Shown: positions 1 to 6,731 of the stretch, in pieces | Numbering within the stretch: position 1 is the stretch's first letter | How the letters are laid out: every line of letters begins with the position of its first letter | The notes under the pieces: model-generated | Told to the model about the DNA's origin: nothing | Database searches by the model: none | The model's input: the letters and a program-made list of their open reading frames with translations, nothing else | Assembly (NCBI GenBank): GCA_937919125.1 | Contig: CALFOB010000007.1 | Coordinates: 1 to 6,927, forward strand | Length of the DNA stretch: 6,927 nt | From: an uncultured Micrococcales bacterium | GTDB taxonomy: Bacteria > Actinomycetota > Actinomycetes > Actinomycetales > Microbacteriaceae | Reading direction: 5' to 3' | Position numbers and translations under genes: made by a program

Positions 1-2141
1 GTCGACTAGCTCAGCAGGCACAGGGTGCAGCTGCGGTTTACATCGACGAAGAGACAATGCTGTTCTCGGCTACCACTGCAAGCAAGCAGCCAAAAGATCA
101 GTTCGACTTCTTCCCACTAACCATCGACGTTGAAGAGCGCATGTATGCAGCTGGACGTATTCCAGGAAGCTTCTTCCGTCGCGAAGGTCGCCCATCAACC
201 GAGGCAATTCTTGCTTGTCGTTTGATCGACCGTCCACTTCGTCCATCATTCGTTGATGGTCTACGTAACGAAATTCAGGTTGTAGTTACCGTTTGGGCAA
301 TTGAGCCTGACGAAATGTACGACGTAGTTGCAATCAACGCAGCTTCAATGTCAACTCAGCTTGCTGGTCTGCCATTCTCTGGTCCTATCGGTGGTGTACG
401 TGTTGCACTTATCGACGGTCAGTGGGTTGGTTTCCCTAAGCACTCACAGCTAGAGCGCGCAGTATTCAACATGGTTGTTGCTGGTCGCGTAATCGTTGAG
501 AACGGTTCAGAAGACGTTGCAATCATGATGGTTGAAGCTGAAGCATCTGAAAACGCAATGGACCTAATCGCTGCCGGTGCTAAGGCTCCTTCAGAAGACG
601 TTGTGTCAGAAGGTCTTGAGGCTGCAAAGCCATTCATCAAGGCATTGGTTAAGGCTCAGGCCGATCTAGCTGCAGTTGCTGCAAAGCCAACCGCTGACTA
701 CCCAACCTTCTTGCCATACACCGATGAAGTTTTCGCTGCCGTTGAGTCATCAGCTGGTGCAGAGCTTGCAAAGGTCTACCAGATTGCCGACAAGGTTGAG
801 CGTCAGGATGCAGACGATGCACTGAAGGCTGCAACCAAAGAGAAGCTAGAAGCAACTCTTTCTGAGGAGCAGATGGCTCAGTTCTCTGCTGCTTACAAGT
901 CAGTAACCAAGAAGATCATGCGTACTCGCGTGCTGAAGGAAAACATCCGTATCGATGGTCGTGGTCTTCGTGACATTCGTACCCTTGATGCAGAGGTTGC
1001 AGTTATTCCTCGCGTTCACGGTTCAGCAATCTTCCAGCGCGGTGAGACCCAGATTCTTGGTATCACCACCTTGAACATGTTGAAGATGGAACAGCAGATT
1101 GACTCACTGAGCCCAGTGACTTCAAAGCGCTACATGCACAACTACAACTTCCCGCCTTACTCAACTGGTGAAGTTGGTCGCGTGGGTACTCCAAAGCGTC
1201 GCGAAATTGGTCACGGTGCTCTTGCTGAGCGCGCGTTGGTTCCAGTTCTGCCAAAGCGCGAGGACTTCCCATACGCAATCCGTCAGGTATCTGAGGCTCT
1301 TGGTTCAAACGGTTCAACCTCTATGGGTTCTGTTTGTGCTTCGACTCTTGCACTGCTAAACGCTGGTGTGCCACTGCGCGCGCCGGTTGCAGGTATCGCA
1401 ATGGGTCTGATCTCTGACACCGTAGATGGCAAGGTTCAGTACGCAGCAATCACCGATATCCTTGGCGCCGAAGATGCACTTGGCGACATGGACTTCAAGG
1501 TTGCCGGTACTCGCGACTTCATCACCGCGATTCAGCTAGACACCAAGCTTGACGGTATTCCTGCATCAGTTCTTGCTGGCGCACTTACCCAGGCTAAGGA
1601 AGCACGTCTAACCATTCTTGACGTAATGGCTCAGGCAATTTCTGAGCCAGACGAGATGGCTCCAACTGCTCCACGCGTTATCGCTGTGAAGATTCCAGTT
1701 GACAAGATCGGTGAAGTCATTGGCCCTAAGGGCAAGATGATCAACCAGATCCAAGAAGACACTGGTGCTGACATCTCGATTGAAGACGACGGAACTGTCT
1801 ACATTGGTGCTACCGATGGAACTTCAGCAGAAGCCGCTCGTGCAATGGTTAACGCAATTGCTAACCCACACGTTCCTGAAATTGGAGAGCGTTTCTTGGG
1901 TACAGTCGTGAAGCTTGCTACCTTCGGTGCATTCATCTCACTTACCCCAGGTAAAGATGGACTCCTTCACATCTCAGAACTACGCAAGCTAGCTGGCAAG
2001 CGTGTTGAGAATGTTGAAGACGTCATAACTGTTGGTCAGAAGATTCAGGTTGAGCTAACCAAGATTGATGACAGAGGAAAGCTATCGCTATCTCCTGTTG
2101 TTGAAGGCGAAGTAGCTTCAGCTGATCAAGACGAAGAGTAA
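1..2141 (+). CDS. pnp: Polynucleotide phosphorylase (PNPase/GpsI), 5'-truncated by the window edge
   Basis: PNPase is a trimeric cytoplasmic enzyme that degrades RNA 3'-to-5' with phosphate, releasing nucleoside diphosphates; it can also add tails. The reading frame is open from base 3 (first full codon), giving 712 visible residues. The ATG at 57 is internal, because the 18 codons before it encode normal PNPase sequence (RLAQQAQGAAAVYIDEET). Roughly the first 25-35 residues are missing. Visible order: first RNase PH domain with the FFRREGRP substrate loop (FFRR at 171-182); a helical linker (about 600-920); second RNase PH domain (about 930-1600) with GSNGSTSMGS and the catalytic DILGAEDALGDMDFK. 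In that motif the Asp codons at 1473 and 1491 and the Lys at 1497 match E. coli D486, D492 and K494. A KH domain follows (GPKGK at 1722-1736), then an S1 domain (about 1890-2110). All key residues are intact. Arginine is almost always CGT or CGC, as expected for high expression. Probably follows rpsO, by analogy with relatives. Confidence 0.97.
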   Translation, partial: RLAQQAQGAAAVYIDEETMLFSATTASKQPKDQFDFFPLTIDVEERMYAAGRIPGSFFRREGRPSTEAILACRLIDRPLRPSFVDGLRNEIQVVVTVWAIEPDEMYDVVAINAASMSTQLAGLPFSGPIGGVRVALIDGQWVGFPKHSQLERAVFNMVVAGRVIVENGSEDVAIMMVEAEASENAMDLIAAGAKAPSEDVVSEGLEAAKPFIKALVKAQADLAAVAAKPTADYPTFLPYTDEVFAAVESSAGAELAKVYQIADKVERQDADDALKAATKEKLEATLSEEQMAQFSAAYKSVTKKIMRTRVLKENIRIDGRGLRDIRTLDAEVAVIPRVHGSAIFQRGETQILGITTLNMLKMEQQIDSLSPVTSKRYMHNYNFPPYSTGEVGRVGTPKRREIGHGALAERALVPVLPKREDFPYAIRQVSEALGSNGSTSMGSVCASTLALLNAGVPLRAPVAGIAMGLISDTVDGKVQYAAITDILGAEDALGDMDFKVAGTRDFITAIQLDTKLDGIPASVLAGALTQAKEARLTILDVMAQAISEPDEMAPTAPRVIAVKIPVDKIGEVIGPKGKMINQIQEDTGADISIEDDGTVYIGATDGTSAEAARAMVNAIANPHVPEIGERFLGTVVKLATFGAFISLTPGKDGLLHISELRKLAGKRVENVEDVITVGQKIQVELTKIDDRGKLSLSPVVEGEVASADQDEE

Positions 2142-2160
2142 AGAAAAAAGTTAGTTCGAG

Positions 2161-3495
2161 ATGAGCGTTACCCAATTTATTCTCGATCAACCCGAAACTG
2201 AGTTCGCCGCTTCGGGAGGCAGTACGGTTCGCCGTACTGTTCTTCCGAGCGGTGTTCGCGTTTTAACTGAAGTTGTTCCTGGTGCTCAATCAGCATCTGT
2301 TGCATTTTCAGTTGCAGTAGGTTCACGAGATGAAGTCGATGGACACCACGGTTCCACTCATTTCCTAGAACATCTTTTGTTCAAAGGAACAAAGACTAGA
2401 ACTGCATTGGATATTGCAGTTGCCTTTGACTCTGTTGGTGGGGCATCTAATGCATCTACCGGTAAAGAACACACTTCCTATTACGCAAGAGTGCAGGACA
2501 GAGCTATTCCAGTTGCTGTTCAGGTTATTGCAGACATGCTCACGTCCTCTGTGATTGACCCAGTTGAATTCGAGAATGAAAGAACAGTAATTCTTGAAGA
2601 ACTAGCCATGAATGATGATGATCCGCAGGATGTTGCTCATGAAGAATTCTTTGAAGCGGTTCTTGGTGGCCACCCACTAGGTAGACCTATTGGCGGAACT
2701 CCAGCAACTATTAATGCTGTTTCTAGAGATGCAGTATGGGATCACTATCAAAGAAACTATCGCCCACAAGATCTAGTTATCGCTGCTGCTGGTGGAGTTG
2801 ACCACGATGGACTTTTGGAACTTGTTAGAGAAAACCTTGAAACAGCAGGTTGGGATTTGAACCTAACCGCGACACCAAGACCTTGGCGTGAACAAAGCAC
2901 ACAGCAACTAGAAGTTGAGCCAATTGCAAAGGTAATCGACAGGCCTATTGCTCAGGCAAACATTGTATTAGGTGGACAGGGACTAGTTTCAGGGGATGAG
3001 CGACGTTATGCGATGGCTGTCCTGAACACTGTGCTTGGTGGCGGAATGTCTTCAAGACTCTTCCAAGAAATACGTGAGAAGCGTGGTCTTGCTTACTCTG
3101 TTTACTCTTTCAACCAGGGTTATAGCGATGCTGCTGCCTTTGGCCTGTATGCAGGTTGTTCTCCGCAGAAGGCTAAAGAAGTAATCAAGCTAATGCTTGC
3201 TGAACTTGAGAAGGTAGCTTCTGAAGGTATTACTGATGCTGAACTAGATCTAGCTAAGGGCAACATCTCAGGTGGTTTGGCTTTGAAGTTTGAGAGCACA
3301 CAGGCTCGCATGTCACGGCTCACTGGGGCAGAACTCACCGACGGAGAATTCATTGACTTGGATGAATCCCTTCGCAGATACGACGCAGTCACCCTGGCTG
3401 ATGTTCAATTAGTTGCCAAACTTATGAGTGAATCAAAGAAGTCGTTCATTGCCGTAGGCGATGTTAAAGATGACCTCTTTGATGAGTTTGTTTAG
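2161..3495 (+). CDS. M16 family zinc metallopeptidase, PepR-like (444 aa)
   Basis: This is a single-module M16B peptidase of the mitochondrial-processing-peptidase/PepR type, a cytoplasmic zinc enzyme expected to act as a dimer on unfolded or short peptides. The inverted zinc motif HFLEH is at residues 67-71. The third ligand is Glu147 in VILEEL, exactly 76 residues after the second His, the usual M16 spacing. The C-terminal half carries GGGMSSRLFQEIREKRGLAY (293-312), including the conserved Arg305/Tyr312 pair, so both halves of the active site are present. There is no signal peptide or membrane segment. Length is normal for the family (about 420-450). It starts 19 bases after pnp. The gap contains no good Shine-Dalgarno site, so translation may be coupled to pnp. 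Unlike pnp, it uses AGA for many arginines. In M. tuberculosis the equivalent gene, pepR, also follows gpsI. The physiological substrate is unknown. Confidence 0.95.
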   Translation: MSVTQFILDQPETEFAASGGSTVRRTVLPSGVRVLTEVVPGAQSASVAFSVAVGSRDEVDGHHGSTHFLEHLLFKGTKTRTALDIAVAFDSVGGASNASTGKEHTSYYARVQDRAIPVAVQVIADMLTSSVIDPVEFENERTVILEELAMNDDDPQDVAHEEFFEAVLGGHPLGRPIGGTPATINAVSRDAVWDHYQRNYRPQDLVIAAAGGVDHDGLLELVRENLETAGWDLNLTATPRPWREQSTQQLEVEPIAKVIDRPIAQANIVLGGQGLVSGDERRYAMAVLNTVLGGGMSSRLFQEIREKRGLAYSVYSFNQGYSDAAAFGLYAGCSPQKAKEVIKLMLAELEKVASEGITDAELDLAKGNISGGLALKFESTQARMSRLTGAELTDGEFIDLDESLRRYDAVTLADVQLVAKLMSESKKSFIAVGDVKDDLFDEFV

Positions 3496-3503
3496 ATAGT
3501 TGA

Positions 3504-3509
3504 TAGGTT
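3504..3509 (+). promoter_or_regulatory. Candidate -10 element for a leaderless dapB transcript
   Basis: TAGGTT fits the actinobacterial -10 pattern TANNNT and is followed by exactly 7 bases and then the dapB ATG, the geometry that places transcription start on the start codon. A possible -35, TTGATG at 3479-3484, lies 19 bases upstream within the end of the M16 gene. The AGG within the same hexamer could instead be a weak Shine-Dalgarno site 9 bases from the ATG, so the reading is ambiguous. Confidence 0.35.
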
Positions 3510-3516
3510 ATTTTTC

Positions 3517-4245
3517 ATGACAATCAAAGTAGCGGTAATCGGGGCCACTGGGCGTATGGGCAAACTAGCCCTAGAGATCATCAAGGGCTCATCAGATCTG
3601 GCCCTGCACGCTGCTCTTGATTCAAAGTCAGAGCTATCCCAAGCACTCGGTGCTGATGTGATCTTTGAGGCAACCAACCTAGAGGTAAGCAGGGTTGTTG
3701 TTGACTTTGCCATCGAGAACAACATGAAAGTACTTGTTGCTACCAGTGGATGGACTGAATCAGCCCTGGCTGAAGTATCAACCAAGCTTTCAGGTGAGGG
3801 AGCTGTTGTAGTGGTTCCTAACTTCTCTGTTGGTTCAACCTTGGCTTCCAAGTTTGCAGCTGAAGCTGCTAAATACTTTGACTCAATTGAGATTATCGAA
3901 ACTCACCATGCTGGCAAGTTAGATTCACCTTCAGGAACTGCAATTAGAACAGCAGAGCTGATATCTTCAAGCCGTGAAGAAGCAGGCCGTAGCCAAGCAC
4001 TAATTCCAGGTGTCGGACAAAGTGCTAGGGGAGAAGTTGTTGCCGGTGTCCCTATTCACAGTCTTCGAATCAACGGTGTTTCAGCAAAGCAAGAGGTGAA
4101 CCTAGGTGGAGCAGATGAGTTGCTTACTATCTCTCACACAGCAGGATCAGTAAACGCATATTCTTACGGAATCTTAGAGTCAATCAGATTTACTGCTAAG
4201 GCAACTGGAGTAACACTAGGTCTCAATAAAGTTCTAGGCATCTAA
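3517..4245 (+). CDS. dapB: 4-hydroxy-tetrahydrodipicolinate reductase (242 aa)
   Basis: DapB reduces the DapA product to tetrahydrodipicolinate with NAD(P)H, the second dedicated step of diaminopimelate and lysine synthesis; it is a cytoplasmic tetramer. The N-terminal Rossmann fold has the dinucleotide loop GATGRMG (residues 9-15). The central signature ETHHAGKLDSPSGTA (128-142) carries the catalytic His130 and Lys134, matching E. coli His159 and Lys163, and the SGT substrate-binding segment. The length matches the short actinobacterial form (about 245 residues). The ATG is chosen because the Rossmann strand begins three residues later and the M16 stop is only 21 bases upstream. The next gene begins 2 bases after its stop, so the two are probably translated together. 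The partner enzyme dapA is found at the right end of this window, beyond sulP. Confidence 0.97.
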   Translation: MTIKVAVIGATGRMGKLALEIIKGSSDLALHAALDSKSELSQALGADVIFEATNLEVSRVVVDFAIENNMKVLVATSGWTESALAEVSTKLSGEGAVVVVPNFSVGSTLASKFAAEAAKYFDSIEIIETHHAGKLDSPSGTAIRTAELISSSREEAGRSQALIPGVGQSARGEVVAGVPIHSLRINGVSAKQEVNLGGADELLTISHTAGSVNAYSYGILESIRFTAKATGVTLGLNKVLGI

Positions 4246-4247
4246 AT

Positions 4248-4688
4248 ATGTCAAAGACCAAACTTGGTGCCATTGGTATGGCTCTGCTTGTCTTTATCTA
4301 TCTCTTCCTCTTTGCCAGACAGGGATACCTTTTTCTAATCCAAGACAATATCGTCGGCAAAGGCATGGGAATCGTAATTCTGATTCTGCCTGTTTTTGGT
4401 GTCTGGGGAATTATTCGAGAATTCAGGTTTGGACTTCAAATTGAGAAGCTTGGGCAAACACTTGAAGATGAGAACGGCTGGCCTAGTTTTGAATTCTCCC
4501 TGAGACCATCAGGTAGAGCGGTCAAGTCAGAGGCTCTTCTGGAGTTTGAGAAGTTCAAGGTAGCAGCTGAGCAGGACCCTTCAAACTGGAGGAAATGGTT
4601 CGCTCTTGGCCTGATTTATGATGCTTGTGGAGATAGAAAACGCGCCAGAATGGCGATGCGTAAAGCAATAGAGAGCTCTCAAAGGTAG
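4248..4688 (+). CDS. Small membrane-anchored protein with one TPR motif, function unknown (146 aa)
   Basis: I do not recognise a named family. Two hydrophobic helices are predicted at about residues 6-24 and 39-57, joined by a short loop. A charged region follows, ending in a single TPR-like repeat. From residue 114, the positions W117, L120, G121, Y124, A133, M137 and A140 fall on TPR consensus positions 4, 7, 8, 11, 20, 24 and 27. This suggests a protein-binding tail, probably cytoplasmic, on a two-helix membrane anchor; the topology is inference. The start codon lies 2 bases after the dapB stop and AGG at 4236-4238 gives a plausible ribosome site, so it is likely coupled to dapB. Its stop overlaps the region upstream of thyX (10-base gap). 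From memory, similar short TPR membrane proteins occur at this site in Microbacteriaceae. It has normal codon use and no sign of decay. Confidence 0.85.
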   Translation: MSKTKLGAIGMALLVFIYLFLFARQGYLFLIQDNIVGKGMGIVILILPVFGVWGIIREFRFGLQIEKLGQTLEDENGWPSFEFSLRPSGRAVKSEALLEFEKFKVAAEQDPSNWRKWFALGLIYDACGDRKRARMAMRKAIESSQR

Positions 4689-4691
4689 GAT
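4686..4691 (+). promoter_or_regulatory. Candidate -10 element (or Shine-Dalgarno site) before thyX
   Basis: TAGGAT fits TANNNT and sits exactly 7 bases before the thyX GTG, the same spacing as at dapB and dapA. It overlaps the stop codon of the preceding gene. It also lies inside AGGTAGGA (4683-4690 region), which is a good Shine-Dalgarno sequence 8 bases from the GTG. The ribosome-site reading is the simpler one; both could be true. Confidence 0.3.
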
Positions 4692-4698
4692 TTAGGAC

Positions 4699-5433
4699 GT
4701 GTCTGAGATTATTTTTCGTAGCGATGTAACCGTCGAGCTTATTAGAGCAAGTGCTGCTGACAGCGATGTCCTGTTCGCTGCTCGTGTTTCTACCCAAGGT
4801 GAGCAAACTCTTGAGAGTGCAGCTGCAGCAGCTGATGCCAGCGAGGATGAGAAGAAGAGCAAGGGTCTAATCAACTACTTGATGAGAGACCGTCACGGTT
4901 CTCCTTTTGAACACACCTCAGTAACTTTCTATGTTCAGGCACCGATTTTCGTTTTCCGTGAGTTCATGCGTCACCGTATTGCTTCATACAACGAAGAATC
5001 AGGTCGCTACCGGGAATTGAACCCTGTTTTTTATGTTCCAGCTCCAGATCGCAACCTTATTCAAACAGGTAAGACTGGCCACTACGAATTCCACCCTGGA
5101 ACTGCAGAGCAGATTGCACTAGTTGAGCAAGAGTCAAGAAACATCTCGACTGTTGCCTACGAGTCATACAAGAGAATGCTTGAAGCGGGTATTGCTAGAG
5201 AAGTAGCACGTATTGTTCTGCCACTAAACATCTATTCATCGATGTATGTGACCATGAATGCTCGTGCTCTTATGAACTTCCTAAGTCTTAGAACTAAGCG
5301 TGAGGGAACTCACTTCCCTTCATATCCTCAGCGAGAAATTGAAATGTGTGCTGAGAAGATGGAAGAGTTCTGGGCTGAGCTAATGCCTTACACCTACGAG
5401 GCGTTCAACCAGCACGGTCGCGTGGCTCCGTAA
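4699..5433 (+). CDS. thyX: Flavin-dependent thymidylate synthase (244 aa)
   Basis: ThyX methylates dUMP to dTMP using methylene-tetrahydrofolate, FAD and NADPH. It replaces or complements ThyA and leaves tetrahydrofolate, not dihydrofolate. The diagnostic RHRX7S motif is present as RHRIASYNEESGRY (residues 91-104, Ser101). Flanking conserved elements are RHGSPFEH (65-72), FVFREFMRHR before the motif, and the C-terminal block LNIYSSMYVTMNARALMNFL followed by SLR (176-198), which holds residues for dUMP and FAD binding. Length is typical (220-260). The start is GTG; no better in-frame start fits, and an AGGA lies 8 bases upstream. Residues 40-54 are an alanine-rich then acidic stretch (SAAAAADASEDEKK) that looks like a slightly extended surface loop. 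Last gene of the + strand cluster; its stop is one base from the convergent sulP stop. In many Actinobacteria dapA follows directly; here it does not. Confidence 0.97.
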   Translation: MSEIIFRSDVTVELIRASAADSDVLFAARVSTQGEQTLESAAAAADASEDEKKSKGLINYLMRDRHGSPFEHTSVTFYVQAPIFVFREFMRHRIASYNEESGRYRELNPVFYVPAPDRNLIQTGKTGHYEFHPGTAEQIALVEQESRNISTVAYESYKRMLEAGIAREVARIVLPLNIYSSMYVTMNARALMNFLSLRTKREGTHFPSYPQREIEMCAEKMEEFWAELMPYTYEAFNQHGRVAP

Positions 5434-5434
5434 G

Positions 5435-6658
5435 CTAAACGGATAAATCTTTTTCGCCCTTCGCAAGCTTTGTCTTGCGGAGGGCGATCCACATTAACGT
5501 GCCAATCAGTAGCGCGGTGATCAGGTCAACAAAAACGGTCAAGGCCAAACTGAGAACGACCAGCATTAGATCGAGTTTCGAGGCCCTAGCTACTTTTGCT
5601 AGTTCACCCCATTTGACCATGTTGAAAGCTGTTGCCAGAAGCACGCCGGCTAGGGCTGGAAGTGGAACGAGGCTAACCAGCGGGGTGAGAGCCAAAACCA
5701 TGATGATCAGGAATACCGAATGCGCACCGGCGGCAAGTTTGCTGGTTGCTCCGCTGCGAACATTTACTGCGGTGCGCGCAAGGGCAGCAGTAGCTGGAAC
5801 GCCGCCGAGGAAGGGAACTACTAGGTTGGCTAGGCCTTGACCCACCAGCTCTTGATCGCTGTTGTGAGAAGCGATTCCACCAACCATCCGATCGGCAATC
5901 TTGGCCGAAAGCAGAGCCTCGAAAGCGCCTAGGGCTGCAATCCCAAAAGCTGGAATCAAGAAATCGACAAAGTGGTTGCCCATGGCGAGGAAATCAAAAC
6001 TGATTGTGCCCATTGGGTTGGCAATCACCGGAATCGTTGCCAGTTTTACTCCGGCAAGCTGGCAGACCAAGGTTGCCAAGAGCAGAGTCAGGATGCTGGC
6101 GGGAAGTTTCGGTAACTTTCTCAGAGAAATAATGATGGTGACCATTACAGCCAGTGCCACAACAACCGAAGCCCAGGTTGGTGCGCTTAGCCAAGCGGAA
6201 AATTGAAGCCATGCCGTGAGGTAAACCTTTTCTCCCTTAGCGCCAGTCATGCCTAGCGTCCACCCGATTTGCTGAAGGGCAATCACCACAGCGATTCCGG
6301 CGCTGAATCCTTCAATGACTGAAGTTGGAAGTTTATGGATGTGGCGCCCCAGTTTTAGAAGACCCGCGAGAATCAGGATCACACCGGCCAATAGCCCGGC
6401 AAATAACACACCGCTCGGTCCAAATTTCAGTGCGAGCGGGATTAGCACCACAGTCATGGCTCCGGTTGGGCCTGAGACCTGATACTTGCTGCCACCAAAC
6501 ATGGCAGCGACCAGGCCAGCGAAGATTGCGGTGGTAATACCCGCAGCGGCACCGAGCGAACTGCTTTCACCAAAGGCGATTGCCAGTGGGAGTGCAACTA
6601 GCGCCACGGTAAATCCGGCGTTTAGGTTACCGCCCCAAAACTTCATTGTTTCGCGCAT
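5435..6658 (-). CDS. SulP family inorganic anion transporter lacking a STAS domain (407 aa)
   Basis: A polytopic inner-membrane carrier of the SulP/SLC26 family, whose members move sulfate, bicarbonate or dicarboxylates, often with H+ or Na+. Family signs: LPLAIAFG in the first helix (23-30); GSKYQVSGPTGAMTVVL (56-72) in the substrate-site region; and the long signature from FEALLSAKIADRMVGG (246-261) through SDQELVGQGLAN (267-278) to GGVPATAALARTAVNVRSGA (285-304). Around 10-14 hydrophobic segments run to about residue 392. The chain then ends after a short basic/acidic tail, whereas typical SulP proteins (about 500-570 residues) continue into a cytoplasmic STAS domain. No STAS-coding sequence follows: the opposite strand there is thyX. 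The ATG at 6658 has AGGGAG 6 bases upstream on its strand; an ATG four codons later is a less likely start. Sampled GC is higher than in thyX or the M16 gene. The substrate cannot be told from sequence. Confidence 0.93.
   Translation of the reverse strand: MRETMKFWGGNLNAGFTVALVALPLAIAFGESSSLGAAAGITTAIFAGLVAAMFGGSKYQVSGPTGAMTVVLIPLALKFGPSGVLFAGLLAGVILILAGLLKLGRHIHKLPTSVIEGFSAGIAVVIALQQIGWTLGMTGAKGEKVYLTAWLQFSAWLSAPTWASVVVALAVMVTIIISLRKLPKLPASILTLLLATLVCQLAGVKLATIPVIANPMGTISFDFLAMGNHFVDFLIPAFGIAALGAFEALLSAKIADRMVGGIASHNSDQELVGQGLANLVVPFLGGVPATAALARTAVNVRSGATSKLAAGAHSVFLIIMVLALTPLVSLVPLPALAGVLLATAFNMVKWGELAKVARASKLDLMLVVLSLALTVFVDLITALLIGTLMWIALRKTKLAKGEKDLSV
5454..5487 (+). terminator. 14-bp hairpin after thyX, inside the 3' end of sulP
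   Basis: TCGCCCTTCGCAAG (5454-5467) and CTTGCGGAGGGCGA (5474-5487) are inverted repeats with a 6-base loop. The only irregular position is a G-U pair when read on the + strand and a C-A mismatch on the - strand, so the hairpin is more stable in the thyX transcript. It begins 21 bases after the thyX stop. No T-run follows on the + strand, so it would be a U-tract-less terminator, or a 3' stabilising structure, of the kind often proposed for Actinobacteria. On the - strand it overlaps sulP codons for about residues 391-402. Confidence 0.55.
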
Positions 6659-6664
6659 TTGTTA

Positions 6665-6670
6665 CTCCCT
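6665..6670 (-). promoter_or_regulatory. Ribosome binding site of sulP
   Basis: On the - strand this reads AGGGAG, 6 bases before the ATG at 6658. It is the clearest Shine-Dalgarno site in the window and decides the sulP start in favour of 6658 over the internal ATG at 6646. Confidence 0.7.
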
Positions 6671-6676
6671 GTGGCA

Positions 6677-6682
6677 AGGCTA
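6677..6682 (-). promoter_or_regulatory. Weak candidate -10 element for sulP
   Basis: On the - strand this reads TAGCCT, a TANNNT match, with a poor -35 (TTCCCT) 16 bases further upstream. A start 6-8 bases downstream would leave a short leader containing the AGGGAG ribosome site. The match is weak and could be chance. Confidence 0.25.
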
Positions 6683-6718
6683 ATGCATGCCCAATGGCAG
6701 GGAAGTAGCGCAAACCGC

Positions 6719-6724
6719 TAATCT
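6719..6724 (+). promoter_or_regulatory. Candidate -10 element for leaderless dapA
   Basis: TAATCT matches TANNNT and lies exactly 7 bases before the dapA ATG at 6732, so transcription would begin at or next to the start codon. There is no Shine-Dalgarno sequence in the 15 bases before the ATG, which supports a leaderless mRNA. No convincing -35 is visible. As dapA is separated from the upstream + strand genes by a reversed gene, it needs its own promoter in this 73-base divergent region. Confidence 0.5.
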
Positions 6725-6731
6725 TGAAGTT

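Noticed and set aside
1..6. GTCGAC (SalI site) at the very start, suggesting a cloning junction
   Set aside because: The bases fit the native pnp reading (the end of a Gly codon, then Arg and Leu, followed by normal PNPase sequence), so a chance site at the contig edge is simpler.
57..59. ATG as the start of pnp
   Set aside because: The frame is open to base 3 and the upstream 18 codons encode conserved PNPase residues, so the gene starts before the window.
1063..1359. Overlapping open frames on both strands within pnp
   Set aside because: They fall inside the second RNase PH domain of pnp and have no independent support.
3492..3851. 119-codon open frame on the - strand opposite dapB
   Set aside because: It has low-complexity Ser/Ala/Thr composition, lies fully over a well-supported dapB, and shows no family features.
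4816..4860. GCAGCTGCAGCAGCTG-type repeat in thyX
   Set aside because: It is a run of alanine codons in a surface loop, not a tandem repeat with regular units.
5475..6683. Several open frames on the + strand opposite sulP (65-121 codons)
   Set aside because: They are arginine/alanine/serine-rich shadows of the sulP coding strand, without ribosome sites or recognisable domains.
6684..6699. Small palindromes (ATGCAT/GCATGC and TGCC-CAAT-GGCA) in the sulP/dapA intergenic region
   Set aside because: Stems of 4-6 bases are expected by chance, and nothing identifies a regulator.
6687..6731. In-frame ATG at 6687 extending dapA by 15 residues
   Set aside because: The extra residues do not resemble DapA, and this stretch holds the likely promoter. 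The ATG at 6732 fits the family start and the leaderless geometry.
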